Below, piece by piece: positions 11,955-23,879 of a stretch of DNA of 64,000 nucleotides. Origin of the DNA: Adiantum capillus-veneris (taxonomy: Eukaryota; Streptophyta; Polypodiopsida; Polypodiales; Pteridaceae); assembly GCA_014529385.2 (NCBI GenBank), contig CM043954.1:94569247-94633246 (forward strand), written 5' to 3'. Under the pieces are notes generated by a model. It had not been told where the DNA came from, made no database searches, and saw nothing but the letters and a program-made list of their open reading frames with translations. Position 1 is the first letter of the stretch. Each line of letters starts with the position of its first letter. A program made the position numbers and the translations under genes.

Positions 11955-12965
11955 CACCTTGTAGTGTGACATGGAAGCCAACAGCTGTCTCAGGACAAAG
12001 GATTAATACTACCAAACCTCTCTCTATAGTGCAACTCTGTGGTCAGCAACAACTAGAGATGAAGAATCCATTAAATCCAATCTCCTTGCAGTGTGCGCGA
12101 TGGTCAGCAACAACCAAGAATGATGGATTTAAAAACTCTTAGTCCCTCCCTGTAGTGAGACACAGTGGTCAACAACAACCAAAAATGAGGAATCTATTAA
12201 ATCCAATCTCCTTGCAGCAATAGTGCGACGCGATGGTCAGCAACAACCAAGAACAATGGATTTAAAAATCCTAAACCCCTCCCTGCAGCAACAGCAGTGA
12301 GACACGATGGTCAACAACAATCAAAGACGAGGAATCTATTAAATCTAATCTCCTTGCAGTGAGATGCAATGGTTAGCAACAATCAAGGACGATGGATTCT
12401 CAAATCATAAACCCCTCCTTGCAGTGTGACACCATGGTCAGCAACAACAAAGACAAGGAATCTATTAAATCCAATCTCATTGCAGTGCGACGTGATGGTT
12501 AGCAACAACGAAGGATGATGGATTTGACAACCCTAAACCCCTCCTTGCAGTGCGACACGGTGGTCAGTAACAACCAGAGACGAGGAATCTATTAAATTCA
12601 ATCTCCTTGCAGTGCAATGCGATGGTCAGCAACAACCAAGGACGATGGATTTGACAACCCTAAACTTCTCGGTGCAATGTGACACGGTGGTCAACAACAA
12701 CCAGAGATTATGAGTCTATTTTTAAAAATACGTTCTCCCAATTGCTATGCAATGGTGAGCAAAAACTAGGAAGAAACGATGTAAGATAGCTAACTCCTCC
12801 CTGCAGTGCAACATGATGGTCAGCAACAACCAGGGACAGAAAGTCTAATTGTATAACCTAAGCTACTCTCTGCAGTGCGACATGGAGGTCAACAACAATC
12901 AAGGACAAAACTTCTAAAGTCTAATCCCCCTTGTAGTGTGTCACAAGGATCAACATAGTCAAGGG
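11955..12965. repeat. Minisatellite of 62-66-bp units
   Basis: About fifteen units share a core like TGCAGTGCGACNCGATGGTC followed by AGCAACAACCA. Cores occur near 12,101, 12,166, 12,234, 12,308, 12,370, 12,435, 12,496, 12,560, 12,622, 12,688, 12,752 and 12,817. Two unit types tend to alternate (one with AATCTATTAAATCCAATCTC, one with ATGGATTT and CCTAAACCCCTCC), giving a dimer near 127 bp. Units at the right end are more diverged. Confidence 0.85.
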
Positions 12966-15194
12966 TGGATGTCTAAACCTGCAGACTAACAATGAGGTGT
13001 GAGAAAAGCTGCACAACAACAACACTAGCAAAAAAGAAAATACAAACTAACACTAAGGTGCGAGAAAAGATCCACAACAACAGCGTTAGCAAATAAATTT
13101 CACAAAAAAAACATAAAAAAGTACAAGAAAAATTACCTGCTCTGTCCAGATTGGCTTGGCTCGGCCCTCGTCTGCTCTTCTCTCTCTCTCTGTCTACTGC
13201 TCTCTCTCTCTTTCTCTCCAAAAACTCTCTCTCTAGCAATCGCAATCATGACAGTTTGTTCAAATTGTCGTGATGCCTTTTTATATAAGGCAAATAGTAT
13301 TTTGATCGAAATATATTTCAATCGAAGTATATTTTGATCGAAATATTGTTTATTTGGATATATGCTGCATATAACTCCGTAATATACGTACAATTTATGA
13401 TATACGGGAATATAAATGCAACTTAGTTGGATATCTTATTTGATAAATACTGGTGAAATCTTGGAACCGATGTTGCTTTCCAATGGAGAAGTAGACATAA
13501 CAACCTTGTAGAACTAAGAAACCTCATGATCAATAGCATAAACATGCTCTCCCATATTATTTTCTCTATGATCAAGCTTTACATGCTCTTGTGACAAAGT
13601 GAGAGGACCTGGCATGTTTAGGTGTGTCCAAAAATGTGCCACTAGTCTTTGGCCCAATGGATTAGTGCTACCGTAGATAGCTGAGGTCTTCTATCCTTTC
13701 ATGTAAAATCCCTTTTCTCATCTATTGAAGCTTTGTTGCCCTTGAAATTCTTGCCATGCATTAAATGGGCAAAAAAATGTGCATACCTAAGCACAAAACC
13801 CATTGCATATTAGAGCCTTATATAAGTGCAGAGGGCTTTATAATTTGACACAATGGACCTTTTTTAAGGCTAATGGGCATGTTCTTTTTTATTGGGACAT
13901 GTATATAGGCCAAGTACTTTTTATTGTAGGCTAGCGATAATAGTCAACATCGAGGGAGCCTGGATGAGTAGGTAGCTTCCTTTTAACTCTTTTTGGACTT
14001 TCAAACTACAACTTTAATGTACCTATATATCGTACATGAAAGCGCACTCAGTATTCTACATCCTTTTCAATATTTCCACTAGCTATGGATGTCCTTGATT
14101 ATATTCTTATCATTGTAGCATGTACAGCAAGTCACAACTTGTCTCATCAATGTTATGATTGGTTTTGACAACATGCTCTTCAATTGTCTCTTTGAAGTAG
14201 CCTTGCAAATTGGCACTTGAGGATGATATCTTGTGACTCATGTGCATACAATCAGCCCCTTGCCTACCTATGCAATCTTTCTAATTGAACACATTCATTC
14301 AAATTCCGTTCTTGTAAATTTTGGCGCATTGATATGGGTCTTGACTCTTGCTCCTATCCGATTAGTTTTTCTTAGCATCCTTTCGTTCTTGGAGTTTTGG
14401 ATTCTTGCAGAATTTACTTTTATCTCGATTGGGATGACTGAAGGTGCTCTTGTTGGGGCTGTTCTCAAAGTTTATTCAAAGTGGCTTGGGCTTTATTGTG
14501 AAGAAGTCAAGCGGGTGAAAAGCGCCTTCTATGTAGAGTGTGCATGCTTAGTGCCATCTCAAGTACTCTTTCCATAGATAACACAGGCAGTTTAGAGTCG
14601 ACTAAGTTTTCCTTGAAGATTTGCACGCAAAAAAACTTACCGTCGAAGCCTTTTCTGCTCGCATTGGCAATGAGTGCAACACAATTTATGTTGCAGGAGA
14701 CTTTTTTGTTTGTTGTATTGCTTATGGGAGGTTTTTTTAAGGCCTCACTTTGCCTCTTCCTACTAAAACCTGTCGGAACTAGTTCGCGTCGGCATGGACC
14801 ATTTCTAGTAAATTCAACATGCTAAAATAAAACGATATACCATGCAAGTTTTTGTTTTTGTTTTTTTATGAAATCGCTGCACTGAGGCTTTGCCTTTTGA
14901 AACGTGTTAGAACAAGAAACCTATCGAAACCAGTCCCCATCAGCACGGACTGGTTTCAGCGGGTTTCACAAGGCATATAGCGACGAAATGCCAAAATAGC
15001 TATGAGTTGAGAGCCTAGCGGATCTTGCTTCTGAGCTTGAGAAGCTTGAGCAGCAGAAACTTAATGACACTATTATTGAGGACCACGAAGATGATTATCA
15101 TGATGATGCTTGTGAGCCAGAGGAGGCATGTGATGATTGATGGAAACGTGGTGAAGTCAAAGTTAAGAAGAAAAGTAGAAAAGGGAAGACGCTG

Positions 15195-15195
<1 letters not shown>
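12966..15195. other. No recognisable gene
   Basis: Mostly AT-rich sequence. It includes a short pyrimidine-rich patch at 13,175-13,220 and small open frames at 14,233-14,825 without recognisable motifs. A segment with GTCGGAACTAGTTCGCGTCG near 14,773 and a similar one near 14,929 suggest local duplication. Confidence 0.4.
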
Positions 15196-15196
<1 letters not shown>

Positions 15197-15285
<89 letters not shown>

Positions 15286-15350
15286 TCACGTGTGTGAGGG
15301 TGATGATAGAAGCAAGGGAGAAACTTGGAGAGAAATAGCATCTGCAAGGG

Positions 15351-15387
<37 letters not shown>
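15197..15387 (+). repeat. Two (GA)n microsatellites
   Basis: A nearly pure GA tract covers about 15,197-15,281. A second covers about 15,356-15,387. Open frames on both strands across them are repeat artefacts. Confidence 0.95.
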
Positions 15388-15392
<5 letters not shown>

Positions 15393-15419
15393 CTCTGAGC
15401 GTCGCGAGTCCGGGTTGCT

Positions 15420-15640
15420 ATGCAATAGTTGCACCATTAGCTGAGGCAATAGACCAAAGGGATGCGGATTTTGCTTCTGATAAGTTTTCAGGAAAGATCA
15501 TTTTCTCAAACTCTACGAAGGTGAGTCCATTCCGAGCATTGTATGGTTGTGATCCCCATTTACCACCAGATTGTAGACTATTTCTATTTCACCCACTAGA
15601 AAAGATGCCATTGATTCACTATAAGAGGAATTATCTATAA
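15420..15640 (+). pseudogene. Ty3/gypsy integrase-like scrap
   Basis: The frame ending at 15,640 contains STKVSPFRALYGCDPHLPPD, which matches the conserved ST..SPF..LYG..P segment near the end of the integrase core in gypsy-type retrotransposons. It is preceded by a short tract with a duplicated-looking AEAIDQRDADFASD, and by microsatellite. No other pol domain is present, so this is a small leftover. Family assignment rests on one motif. Confidence 0.5.
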
Positions 15641-15831
15641 CCGCTAGCATTGCATTGGAAAAACAAAGGAAAAAGGAGAGAGAAAAAATTGCGAGAGCGG
15701 CAATAACCACGGCTATGGACGCAATAGTGGTTTCTCAGTAATAAGCATGGTAATAGTCGTGGTAATATACCTGCTTCTATTACCGTGATAGTTTGCATCT
15801 ATTATCGTGCTTCTTGCCGTTACACTCCAAT

Positions 15832-15899
15832 TCAAAAATAAAGGTGCTCATTTGGGCCACCCAAAATTGGGTGGCCCAAATGAGCACCTTTATTTTTGA
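15832..15899. repeat. Perfect 68-bp palindrome (33-bp arms, 2-bp loop)
   Basis: The left arm (15,832-15,864) contains GGTGCTCATTTGGGCCACCC. The right arm (15,867-15,899) is its exact reverse complement, separated by AA. A transcript would form a long uninterrupted hairpin. I see no target duplication; outside the arms the symmetry stops at once. Confidence 0.9.
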
Positions 15900-16235
15900 C
15901 TTGCATAAAACAATGAAACATCAATTGTTTCTTGGAAGAGTATAAAAAGTACCAAAGATTTGAAATTGAACTTACTTTACCTTGACAATTTAATATGTAG
16001 AAGTTCAACTATTTAAAAAAGTTACAATAAAAAGTAAATATCAGTATATACATTGTGCCACATTGGGACTTTACAGAACTTTGGACAAAATATTTTTGTA
16101 TCTAATCCTCCTCTATCTCATCGTCGTTCAGAGGCACATACGTTTGATCACTTTGACTCTACATAAACCCAAACCAAACTAAACAATTATTAACAGCTCA
16201 AAACAATTGATACAAAACTACTTGTTTAGACTTAC

Positions 16236-16575
16236 TACTTGTAGTGATCCAACCGCCGCTGAGTCGAATTGCTTGCGAGAGATGTGTTTACTTTTCAACA
16301 ACCATCACCAAGAATGAAATTTTTTATGTCGCTCCCAATACTTGGTTGGTCGAGAGAGAGTGATATTTTCCTAAGTTAGCAATAACAATACCAAATCATC
16401 AACTACAATCTTTATAATCACCGATCAACGTTAAAATTTATTCAATCTTACATATTCGTCACCTACAAGAGGTACTTCCCATTAGCGACGCTCGCACTGT
16501 GACGCTCAAAAGGAAAAATCCACGGCGTCGCTATTTTCTTTGTTGTATAGCGATGCTCATAGCAATGCCGATAGG
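16236..16575. repeat. CACTA-like terminus and TAGCGACG-type subterminal motifs
   Basis: ACTTGTAGTG (ending 16,246) is the reverse complement of a CACTACAAG terminus typical of CACTA transposons. At about 16,483-16,575 there are several TAGCGACG- or GTCGCTAT-like motifs resembling those near the CACTA end at 59,455-59,605. The two parts may belong to different element remnants, since the motifs lie outside the apparent end. Confidence 0.3.
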
Positions 16576-16653
16576 GGTAAAAGTTAAACCGAGAGCGCCA
16601 GAAACTCAGATCTCAGATCTGAGTTCGATGCTCAATCGAAAGAGGTAAACCCG

Positions 16654-16654
<1 letters not shown>

Positions 16655-16713
<59 letters not shown>

Positions 16714-16833
16714 CATCCCCACACACATGCACACACACACACACACAAACAAGGAGAGGAAGGAGAGCCAGGTATGCTCCTTCCCTCTCTTCTCTGTCAT
16801 GTCTCCTTAATTTCCTTCTCTCTCTCTCTCTCA

Positions 16834-16873
<40 letters not shown>

Positions 16874-16964
16874 GAGGAAGGAGAGCCAGGTATGCTTCTT
16901 CCCTCTCTTCTCTGTCATGTTTCCTGAATTTCCCTCTCTCTCCCTCTCTCTCTCTCACTCTCAC

Positions 16965-16995
<31 letters not shown>

Positions 16996-17010
16996 TTGTG
17001 TCTTTGAAAG

Positions 17011-17063
<53 letters not shown>

Positions 17064-17174
17064 GACAAAGAAAAGAAAACAAAGAGAAAGAGAAAGAGGG
17101 GGAGAGAGAGAAAAAAAAACCAAAGAGAGAGAGAGAGGGGGAGAAGAGGAAAAGAGAGAGGTAAGGGGAGAAAA

Positions 17175-17225
<51 letters not shown>
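16655..17225. repeat. Compound CT/CA/GA microsatellite with a duplicated 118-bp block
   Basis: Tracts in order are (CT)n about 16,655-16,711, (CA)n about 16,727-16,747, (CT)n/(CA)n 16,817-16,870, (CT)n/(CA)n 16,933-16,992 and (GA)n with interruptions 17,013-17,223. A non-repetitive block starting GGAGAGGAAGGAGAGCCAGG occurs at 16,753 and again at 16,871, so a 118-bp unit including its CT/CA tract was duplicated in tandem. Confidence 0.9.
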
Positions 17226-17227
<2 letters not shown>

Positions 17228-17239
17228 AAGTAAAGAAAT

Positions 17240-17435
17240 ATGAAATGAAATGTTATATTAAGATTTAGTGTTAGGTTAGATTTAAAATTACACTTAATTA
17301 AAATTAGGTTAGATTAAGTTAAATTACATTTAAATTATATTTAAAATTTATGCTAAATTTGAAATTAGGTTAGACTTAAGATTAGGTTAAGATTTAAATT
17401 AGATTTAATATTAGGTTAGATTATAGTTAGATTAC
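17240..17435. repeat. TTAGATT/TTAGGTT-type AT-rich minisatellite, left part
   Basis: Degenerate repeats of AGATTAGGTTAGATT-like sequence. The same array resumes at 18,779 after a 1.34-kb inserted element. Confidence 0.75.
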
Positions 17436-18774
17436 AGCTAGAATGGTAACCTAACAGGACATAAAAGTGTCCTTTCAGAGTTTTGGGAAAAATTTCCAAA
17501 ACCATAGTAGATCCACTCATTTTGAAAAATCCTTTCATGAGCTTATAGTTAAATAACTACTACATATGGAAAAAATGAGAGACTTGTAATTTTTCTTGTC
17601 ACTTGGTCACTACAAGCCTCCAAAGTTGATGGCCCAGTGCATTTTGCCCAAAACAGCAATTTCTTACGGTTGATTGCATATAAATACAAGTGGGTATTTT
17701 TGTAGGACATGAGATAAAATGCCCCGTTAACTTCAATGGGTTGGTGACCAAAACATATGGTTGCTTTTACCTCACTTATTTGTTTTTGGGCAAAAAAAAA
17801 AGGTACAAAAAAGTTGCATTTTTGCCATTCTGCGGACCTATCATCAAAGTTTCTATAGTCACGCTCAATATATATACTATATACATGTTTTCTTGGTTCC
17901 CTTTGGGCCTTTGGATTCAAAAGGATCCATAGAGCATGTCAAAAGGATAATGGATCTCTTAGAATTGGAACCTTGGGGGCAATGATAAAGTGCTAAATAC
18001 AGCAAACATGAAAAAACTGGGTTTAGCATTATGACCTCTAGAAACCCATAGAAACTACTCAATATCTAGCCAAGTTTTTAGTCTATGATTAGATATGGTT
18101 ACTACCTACAAAATACACACAATTGGCCTAAGAAACTAGCAATATTGAGAAAGTTATACGTGCTACTCTAAAATGTATCGTATTTTTCAGCAATCAAAAA
18201 ACTCAACCATCATCATATACTATGCTATATAGCATATTAGGTCCCCCAAAAATAAAGGAAGATTATATTTATGTTATACATTACACTTACACAATCAATA
18301 TTGAATTTGGATATCAAGAAATCCACCAAAAAAATCATAAAAGTGCTATTTTTGGCCAAAAAACAGGATTATGCAATTCTTGTAAATTGGTCATAACTTT
18401 CAATTTTAACACTCAGCTCTCCCTACAAGCATCCAAACATGTTGAGAACTATGAAGGCCTAACCTCTAGCCATCTAAACCTCACAAACATGAAGTTTAGA
18501 GTAGTATAGTTTCCAAAAATTGAAAAAAAGCCAAAAACAGGATCCGTTTTTTCACACAGTTTAGGTTCAAAAATGTTGTGCAAAAGTAAGGTTAATGGTG
18601 AGATCGATACTCCAAAAAAAATGCTAAGTTTTTTTCAGCTCATAAGGCAACTTTGTGGATATATAGCACCTACAAATTCATTTTCATACTTTTCAAATAA
18701 TTCAAGCAGAATGGTCACTTAACAGGACACAAAAGTGTCCAAGGACATAAAAGTGTCCTGTTACCATTCTAGTG
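17436..18774. mobile_element. piggyBac-like non-autonomous element, copy 1
   Basis: A 1,339-bp segment nearly identical to 41,876-43,198. Its right end is GTTACCATTCTAGTG followed by TTAA. Its left end, CTAGAATGGTAAC, lacks the first bases and the TTAA seen in copy 2, probably through mutation. Subterminal GGACATAAAAGTGTCC motifs lie inside both ends. No transposase can be read; the short frames match nothing I know. It interrupts an AT-rich minisatellite. Confidence 0.7.
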
Positions 18775-18778
18775 TTAA

Positions 18779-19060
18779 GATTAGGTTGGATTTATAATTA
18801 GGGCAAGATTTAAGATTAGCTAGGTTAGATTACATTTAGTTTTAGGATTTAAGATTGGATTGGATTTATGTTTATGTTTAGTTTAAGATTAGATTAGATT
18901 TAGATTTAAGTAAGATTACATTTAGGTTTATGTTAGATTTAAGATTAGATTAGATTTGGGTTTATGTTGAGTTTAAGATTAGATTAGGTCTAGATTTATT
19001 TTCGATTTAAGATTACATTAGATTAGATTAGATTTAGGTTAGATTTTAGGGCATGTCAAT
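18779..19060. repeat. TTAGATT/TTAGGTT-type minisatellite, right part
   Basis: Continuation of the degenerate TTAGATT-type array found at 17,240-17,435, on the far side of the inserted element. Confidence 0.75.
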
Positions 19061-19638
19061 GAAGACTTTTCCCAAAGAGCAAACACTAGTTACACAACAA
19101 TATGTATATTCCCATCAAAATTTGACACCTCTTAACTCACCACCACTAACCATGTTCAATTAGCTCAGAATCACCATATGTTCAATTAGGTTATATTTAA
19201 GATTAGGTTTTGGATCTAGTTTTTATATTAAAGTCTACCTTCGGGATTACGAAAAAAAATTAGAGTTAGGCAAATGGTGATCCCTTTCTTCCTCTCTACA
19301 GATGCACCTTAAGTTGGAAATATTTCAACGGCATGATACTCAAATTGGAGGCCAACATGTAATGTGCTAAGTAATCCCTTGAACAAAGATCTATTGTGAA
19401 GAGATGTTAAGATGCTATGAATTACTACAGCTAGAGAAGAGGCAAAGGGATTTTGTCCACTACATGCACTATCATGTAGATGTGGGTGTGTATATTTCTT
19501 ATACCCACAAATATAAGCATTGACCAATAAAGAAGATATTATAACCCGGTGGGTATGATGTCCGTGTACCTCTAGACCGAGGTACACAGAGATCGTACAT
19601 GACTAGAGAATCTAAGGTAGTATACAATGAGAACAAAG

Positions 19639-19697
<59 letters not shown>

Positions 19698-20289
19698 GGA
19701 GGATGCCAATAGAAGATTAAATTTATTTCCGGGCTATAAGGTTTTTACATTCATTATGAGTAGTGACGAGGATGTGGGGCCTTCCAACCAAAACACCTAA
19801 AGACCATATTAGGTAAAGTGGAAAAATCCCAATTCCTAGGTTGGACAACTTTCAATATATCATGTACAAAATATAGAGATTTGGTCAAAAATTTGAGTTT
19901 TCTTAAGGTCTCATTCCACTTCATGCACATATAATACACAATGAAAACAACTAAAATTCCATGGTTTCAATCAATTGGATTATTAGGAGACGAGTATATT
20001 GTATCCATTATCATTGTCTATGTTATAATGTCCTACCTACAACTTATCTCAACATGGAGAGCTTGGTTTCTAGGTCCACCACTTGTCCAAGTTAATGTAG
20101 AAGTGACTCAAGGTTCACAACTTGTGAAAGCAAGGATCCATTGAGAAATACAATCCAATTGGCTATTTTTCCTTAATTTATTGCATGTGACATTCAAGCA
20201 AGGTCCACTTCTAATCTAGAAATTCTTAATTTGAGGCATGGGGCATACATAAAATATGTAGCATATGCTCTATTGCCTCATAGGAAGGT
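19061..20289. other. No recognisable gene; contains a (GA)n tract
   Basis: AT-rich sequence with a GA microsatellite at about 19,648-19,693. The small minus-strand frames at 19,309-19,587 and 19,754-19,939 have no recognisable motif. The satellite motif first appears near 20,075 (TCCACCACTTGTCCAAG). Confidence 0.5.
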
Positions 20290-21680
20290 TGGTTTCAAGG
20301 TGCACTTATCCAGGCTAGCCTATCTTGGAGAAATGATGGAGCTTGCTTCTCTCCTTGGAACAATGGAGACTAGCTTGGACAAGTGGTGGACCTTTGCCCC
20401 ATGTAAAACATATCATGGTTATTCCAAGTGATTAGAAAGATTACCATTTAGGATATAACCTTATAGTTTGGACAACTGGAGCCTAGCTTGGAGAAATGGT
20501 GGACCTTTGATTCTCTCCATGTTTCAATGGAGCCTATCTTGGAGAAATGGTGGAGCTTGCTTCTGTCCATGTTTCAATGGAGCCTAGCTTTGACAATTGG
20601 TGGACCTTTGCTTCTCTCTATGTTTCAATAGAGTTAGCTTAGACACCTGGTGGATCTTCAAACTAAACCAACTACTATCAATGTTTCCTAGCTTGGACAA
20701 GTGGTGGAGTGTTTCTCCTCTCCATGTTTCAATGGAGCTTAGCTTGGACAAGTGTTGGACCTTAAAACAAAAACCCCATGTACAACATAGCATGGATTTT
20801 CTAGATTTCAATGGAGTCTAGATTTAACAAATGGTGGAGCTTGCCTTCATCCATGTTTCAATGAAACTAGCTTGGAAAAGTGGTGGACCTTGTAACAACC
20901 CCCCCCCCCCCCCCCCATGTACAACATATCATTGTTTTTCTAAGTGATGGGAAGGAATACCATTCAAGATATAAACTTATAGCTTGGATAAGTAGTTGAC
21001 TTTATAACCAAATTTATCATAATACAATGAAATACAGGTCGGCCAATTCCTAAATCTTGAGCCAAACCTCCCATGCTATTAGAGATAATATATTGGATAA
21101 GTGGTGGACCTTCTATTATTTTCCCATGCCTAGTTTAGACAACCGGTACACTTTACAGCTATAAAGGTTGGACGAGTGGTGGAGCCTTGTTTCTATCCAT
21201 GTTTTAATGGATCCTAGCGTGGACAAGTGGTGGACCTTGGAAAAAAGCTTCCATGTACAACATATATGAGGTTTTCCATGTTTTAATGGAACCTATCTTG
21301 GACAAATGGTGAAGCTTGCTTCTCTCCATGTTGATTTTGGAACTACCTTAGACAAGTGGTGGAGCTTTTCTTTTCTACTCTTCATAATACAATGAAGTAT
21401 AGGTTGGTTACATGGTGAATCTTAAGACCAAACCTCCCATTTTACTAGAGATGATAGGTTGGACAAGTGGATCAACCTTCTATCATTTCTCCATGACTAT
21501 ATTAGATAACTAGTAGACCTAGAATCTCTCTATGTTGTCTAGAGATGAGCTTGGACAAGTGATGGACCCTGCTTCTCTCTTCCCTTGGTTTACTAGTTTG
21601 AAGACTCAGTATATATACTTTCTTAGATCTAGCTTGAACAAATGGTGGACCTTGTATCCACAATCTTAATCCATTACAAA
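20290..21680 (+). repeat. Satellite block L1 with TTGGACAAGTGGTGGACCTT motif, forward
   Basis: Irregular tandem repeats in which TAGCTTGGACAAGTGGTGGA alternates with spacers such as TCTCTCCATGTTTCAATGGA. Most copies face forward. A pure run of 18 C residues lies at 20,899-20,916, where other units have three to seven C. Short ORFs here (KWWTF, MFQW and similar) are translated satellite. Confidence 0.9.
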
Positions 21681-22400
21681 AAAGTATATGAAAAAATAAC
21701 ATAGGAATCTTGGTTTGAAGGTCAAGCAATTAGGTTCCAAATGCACATAATAATATATTTTCCACCCATAAGAAAATAAATTTAAATATGTTATTACCAA
21801 ATTGACAAAGGTAACGTCCAAGAATTCTAGCTTTGCGTTTTGTCAGATCTAAATCTTCATCAAGGCGACATGCATGTATACATGAACTTTCAAGCCATTC
21901 AAGAATGCATGCACTTAGATTCCATAGTTTTCTTTTCAAAGTCTTTTAGGTTCTAAAACTCTTTCACATAAAGTATGTAATGACAAAATTCTTGAAGCAA
22001 ACATTTGTGCCCAAGAAAAAGATCCCTCTCACATATTTAAAGTCCATGAATTCTCTGATCCACACTTACAAGTTTTATTTTAACATAAAACATACAAATA
22101 AATGCAACCTCGATATGAATTGACAAAAAATGAATTTCTTTTACTATATGACCCAACATAGGCCCCAATCAAATAAAAAATGAGTCCCCAAAAATTTGGG
22201 TAGACTCTAGCAATACATCAAAGTCCTCTTACAATAGGATGCACTCCAATAGTACATTGAAGTCCCCTTAGAGTAGGGTGCACTCCATTGAAGTGTTCAT
22301 AAAATTGACACAACTTTGTTTTTTTTTTTTAAAGACTATATCAAATTATACGAATGTTGAAAGATACACACTAGAATAAAAAAAGCATCTTATGGCCATA
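21681..22400. other. No recognisable gene
   Basis: AT-rich spacer between satellite block L1 and a minus-strand pseudogene. A short duplicated segment near 22,205-22,285 (ACTCCAATAGTACATTGAAG-like) is the only structure seen. Confidence 0.4.
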
Positions 22401-22405
22401 TTTAT

Positions 22406-23159
22406 TCAATGCTTTCGTGTTGACAAGTATACACCAAGGACATAATTTGTCTCAGAATCACTGTACTGATTTACAATTGTATTGTATGTATAGACTCTCT
22501 TATCTCTTGCATACAACCATCCTACCAACCATGGAATTATGGTTCTCTGCAAGAAGTTTTGAAGTTGCTCGGAAGTTTGCCTCCACATCTTTGGAAATAT
22601 AAGATATGTCCCTAGCATGTTCCACATCACCCTATATGGAGTGTCATAAAAAATTAAGGTATTGTTTGCATCCAAATCCTCAAATATCTTCCAAATATCA
22701 CTCAAATTTTGTGATAAACCCTTGTAAATCCTAACATGATATTTGGATTTTGGAAATTTTTGTTACTCATAAACACCTTGAACTTGGTATTATGCTTAGG
22801 AAAACATTTTTGTGTGATGTGTTGCACCCCTGTTAAGTTATAGAAACTCCATATCCATAGCTCAAAGTATTCAGCACAAAAATCCAAATAATTTGTGCAT
22901 CTCATCGCACCACATGATAAACTTCATCTTTATCCTCCACAAGTCGCATGTGTTGAGCCCAAGCTGGCATAGAATCTCCATATTTCATTTCAATTGTGTT
23001 GAGAAGTAACCGCTCTAGATCGAAGATAAGTACTCTTTTGATGTCCTTGAAAGCAGGTGGTAGGTGATAAGGAGGTGATTGATTCCTTGGACAAGGTCTT
23101 GGAAGAGGTTGGATGGGTAATTCAATAGTTTTCTTCAATTTATGCCAGCATATATCCAA
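22406..23159 (-). pseudogene. FCP1/NIF-like (HAD) phosphatase relative, copy A
   Basis: Proteins of this family are HAD-fold phosphatases that use a DxD nucleophile motif. Read on the minus strand, three frames join in order: KRVLIFDLERLLLNT (position of the DxD/DLNG motif), then RCTNYLDFCAEYFELWIWS and an NLTGVQHI segment, then LSDIWKIF and NNTLIFYDTPYRVMWN, where plant relatives have a DDSPY-type motif. The tail (PWLVGWLYARDKRVYTYN) aligns by eye with the tail of copy B. Two frameshifts (near 22,903 and 22,704) make it a pseudogene unless introns were missed. The second aspartate is E (DLE) and the DD of DDSPY is YD, so catalysis would be doubtful even if translated. Confidence 0.65.
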
Positions 23160-23870
23160 TCCATTTTTTTTGTAATAATTCTGAAATTAAAGAACACATT
23201 AGGGACAATTTGGATGAAAAAAGTGATGTGTAAGGATCTAAAAAGGAGCAACCTAAAAAAGACAATGAAGGTCTTACCAAAACTATTCAACATGGGTAAT
23301 CATTGGATAGAGCTCATCAAGCGCCACCCATGGACCATTTCAACACTAAATTTGGAGTTCATATGCAAAAGTTACAGCTAAAATAGTGCAAAATATTCAA
23401 AAAACACGTGACGGAGATCTTGACACGTGTACAAAAGTGCCATACTTTTGGAAATGTGGCTCCTCCTCGACCCTTAGATCAAGGATACAAAAACCCTAAA
23501 CAGCCCTTATTTCATCCAAACTGGCCCTAATGAAGAACACTTAATGCAAACACAACAATAGACATGAGTTTTACATTGTCTACCCTAAGGTTTTATTAGA
23601 TACCCAAATCCATCTATGATCTACTCATTAATAGAAAGAAAGCCAAATTAAAATCCTGACTCTTTTTAATGCTACACTCTCTCTTAGTCTCAATACCATG
23701 GAGTTCAACTAGACTTAAGTCAACTAATAACTACTACTTGTTGTTAAATGTATGCTTGAAGTGCATAAGGCTTAACCAATGCTCTAGTGTAGAATGGGTA
23801 TTTAGGTCTCAAGGTCTACCACTTATCCAAGCAAAGATCCATTTAGATATGGAAACCCAAATTTTTTTAA
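23160..23870. other. No recognisable gene
   Basis: Sequence upstream of the copy A pseudogene, possibly its promoter or 5' exons. One reverse-oriented satellite motif (GGTCTACCACTTATCCAAGC) occurs near 23,812, just before the forward-oriented array begins. Confidence 0.35.
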
Positions 23871-23879
23871 TATAATGAT

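Noticed and set aside
15098-15449. Long RERERE / SLSLSL open frames over GA and CT tracts (also at 9,028, 16,606, 16,965 and 63,695)
   Set aside because: They are translations of dinucleotide repeats, which are open in several frames by composition.
17601-17612. CACTACAAGCC inside the TTAA element as a CACTA terminus
   Set aside because: It occurs at the same place in both copies, with no partner end or target duplication; it is internal element sequence.
17240-19060. Interstitial telomere repeats
   Set aside because: Units are degenerate TTAGATT/TTAGGTT mixtures without runs of TTTAGGG, so they are an AT-rich minisatellite.
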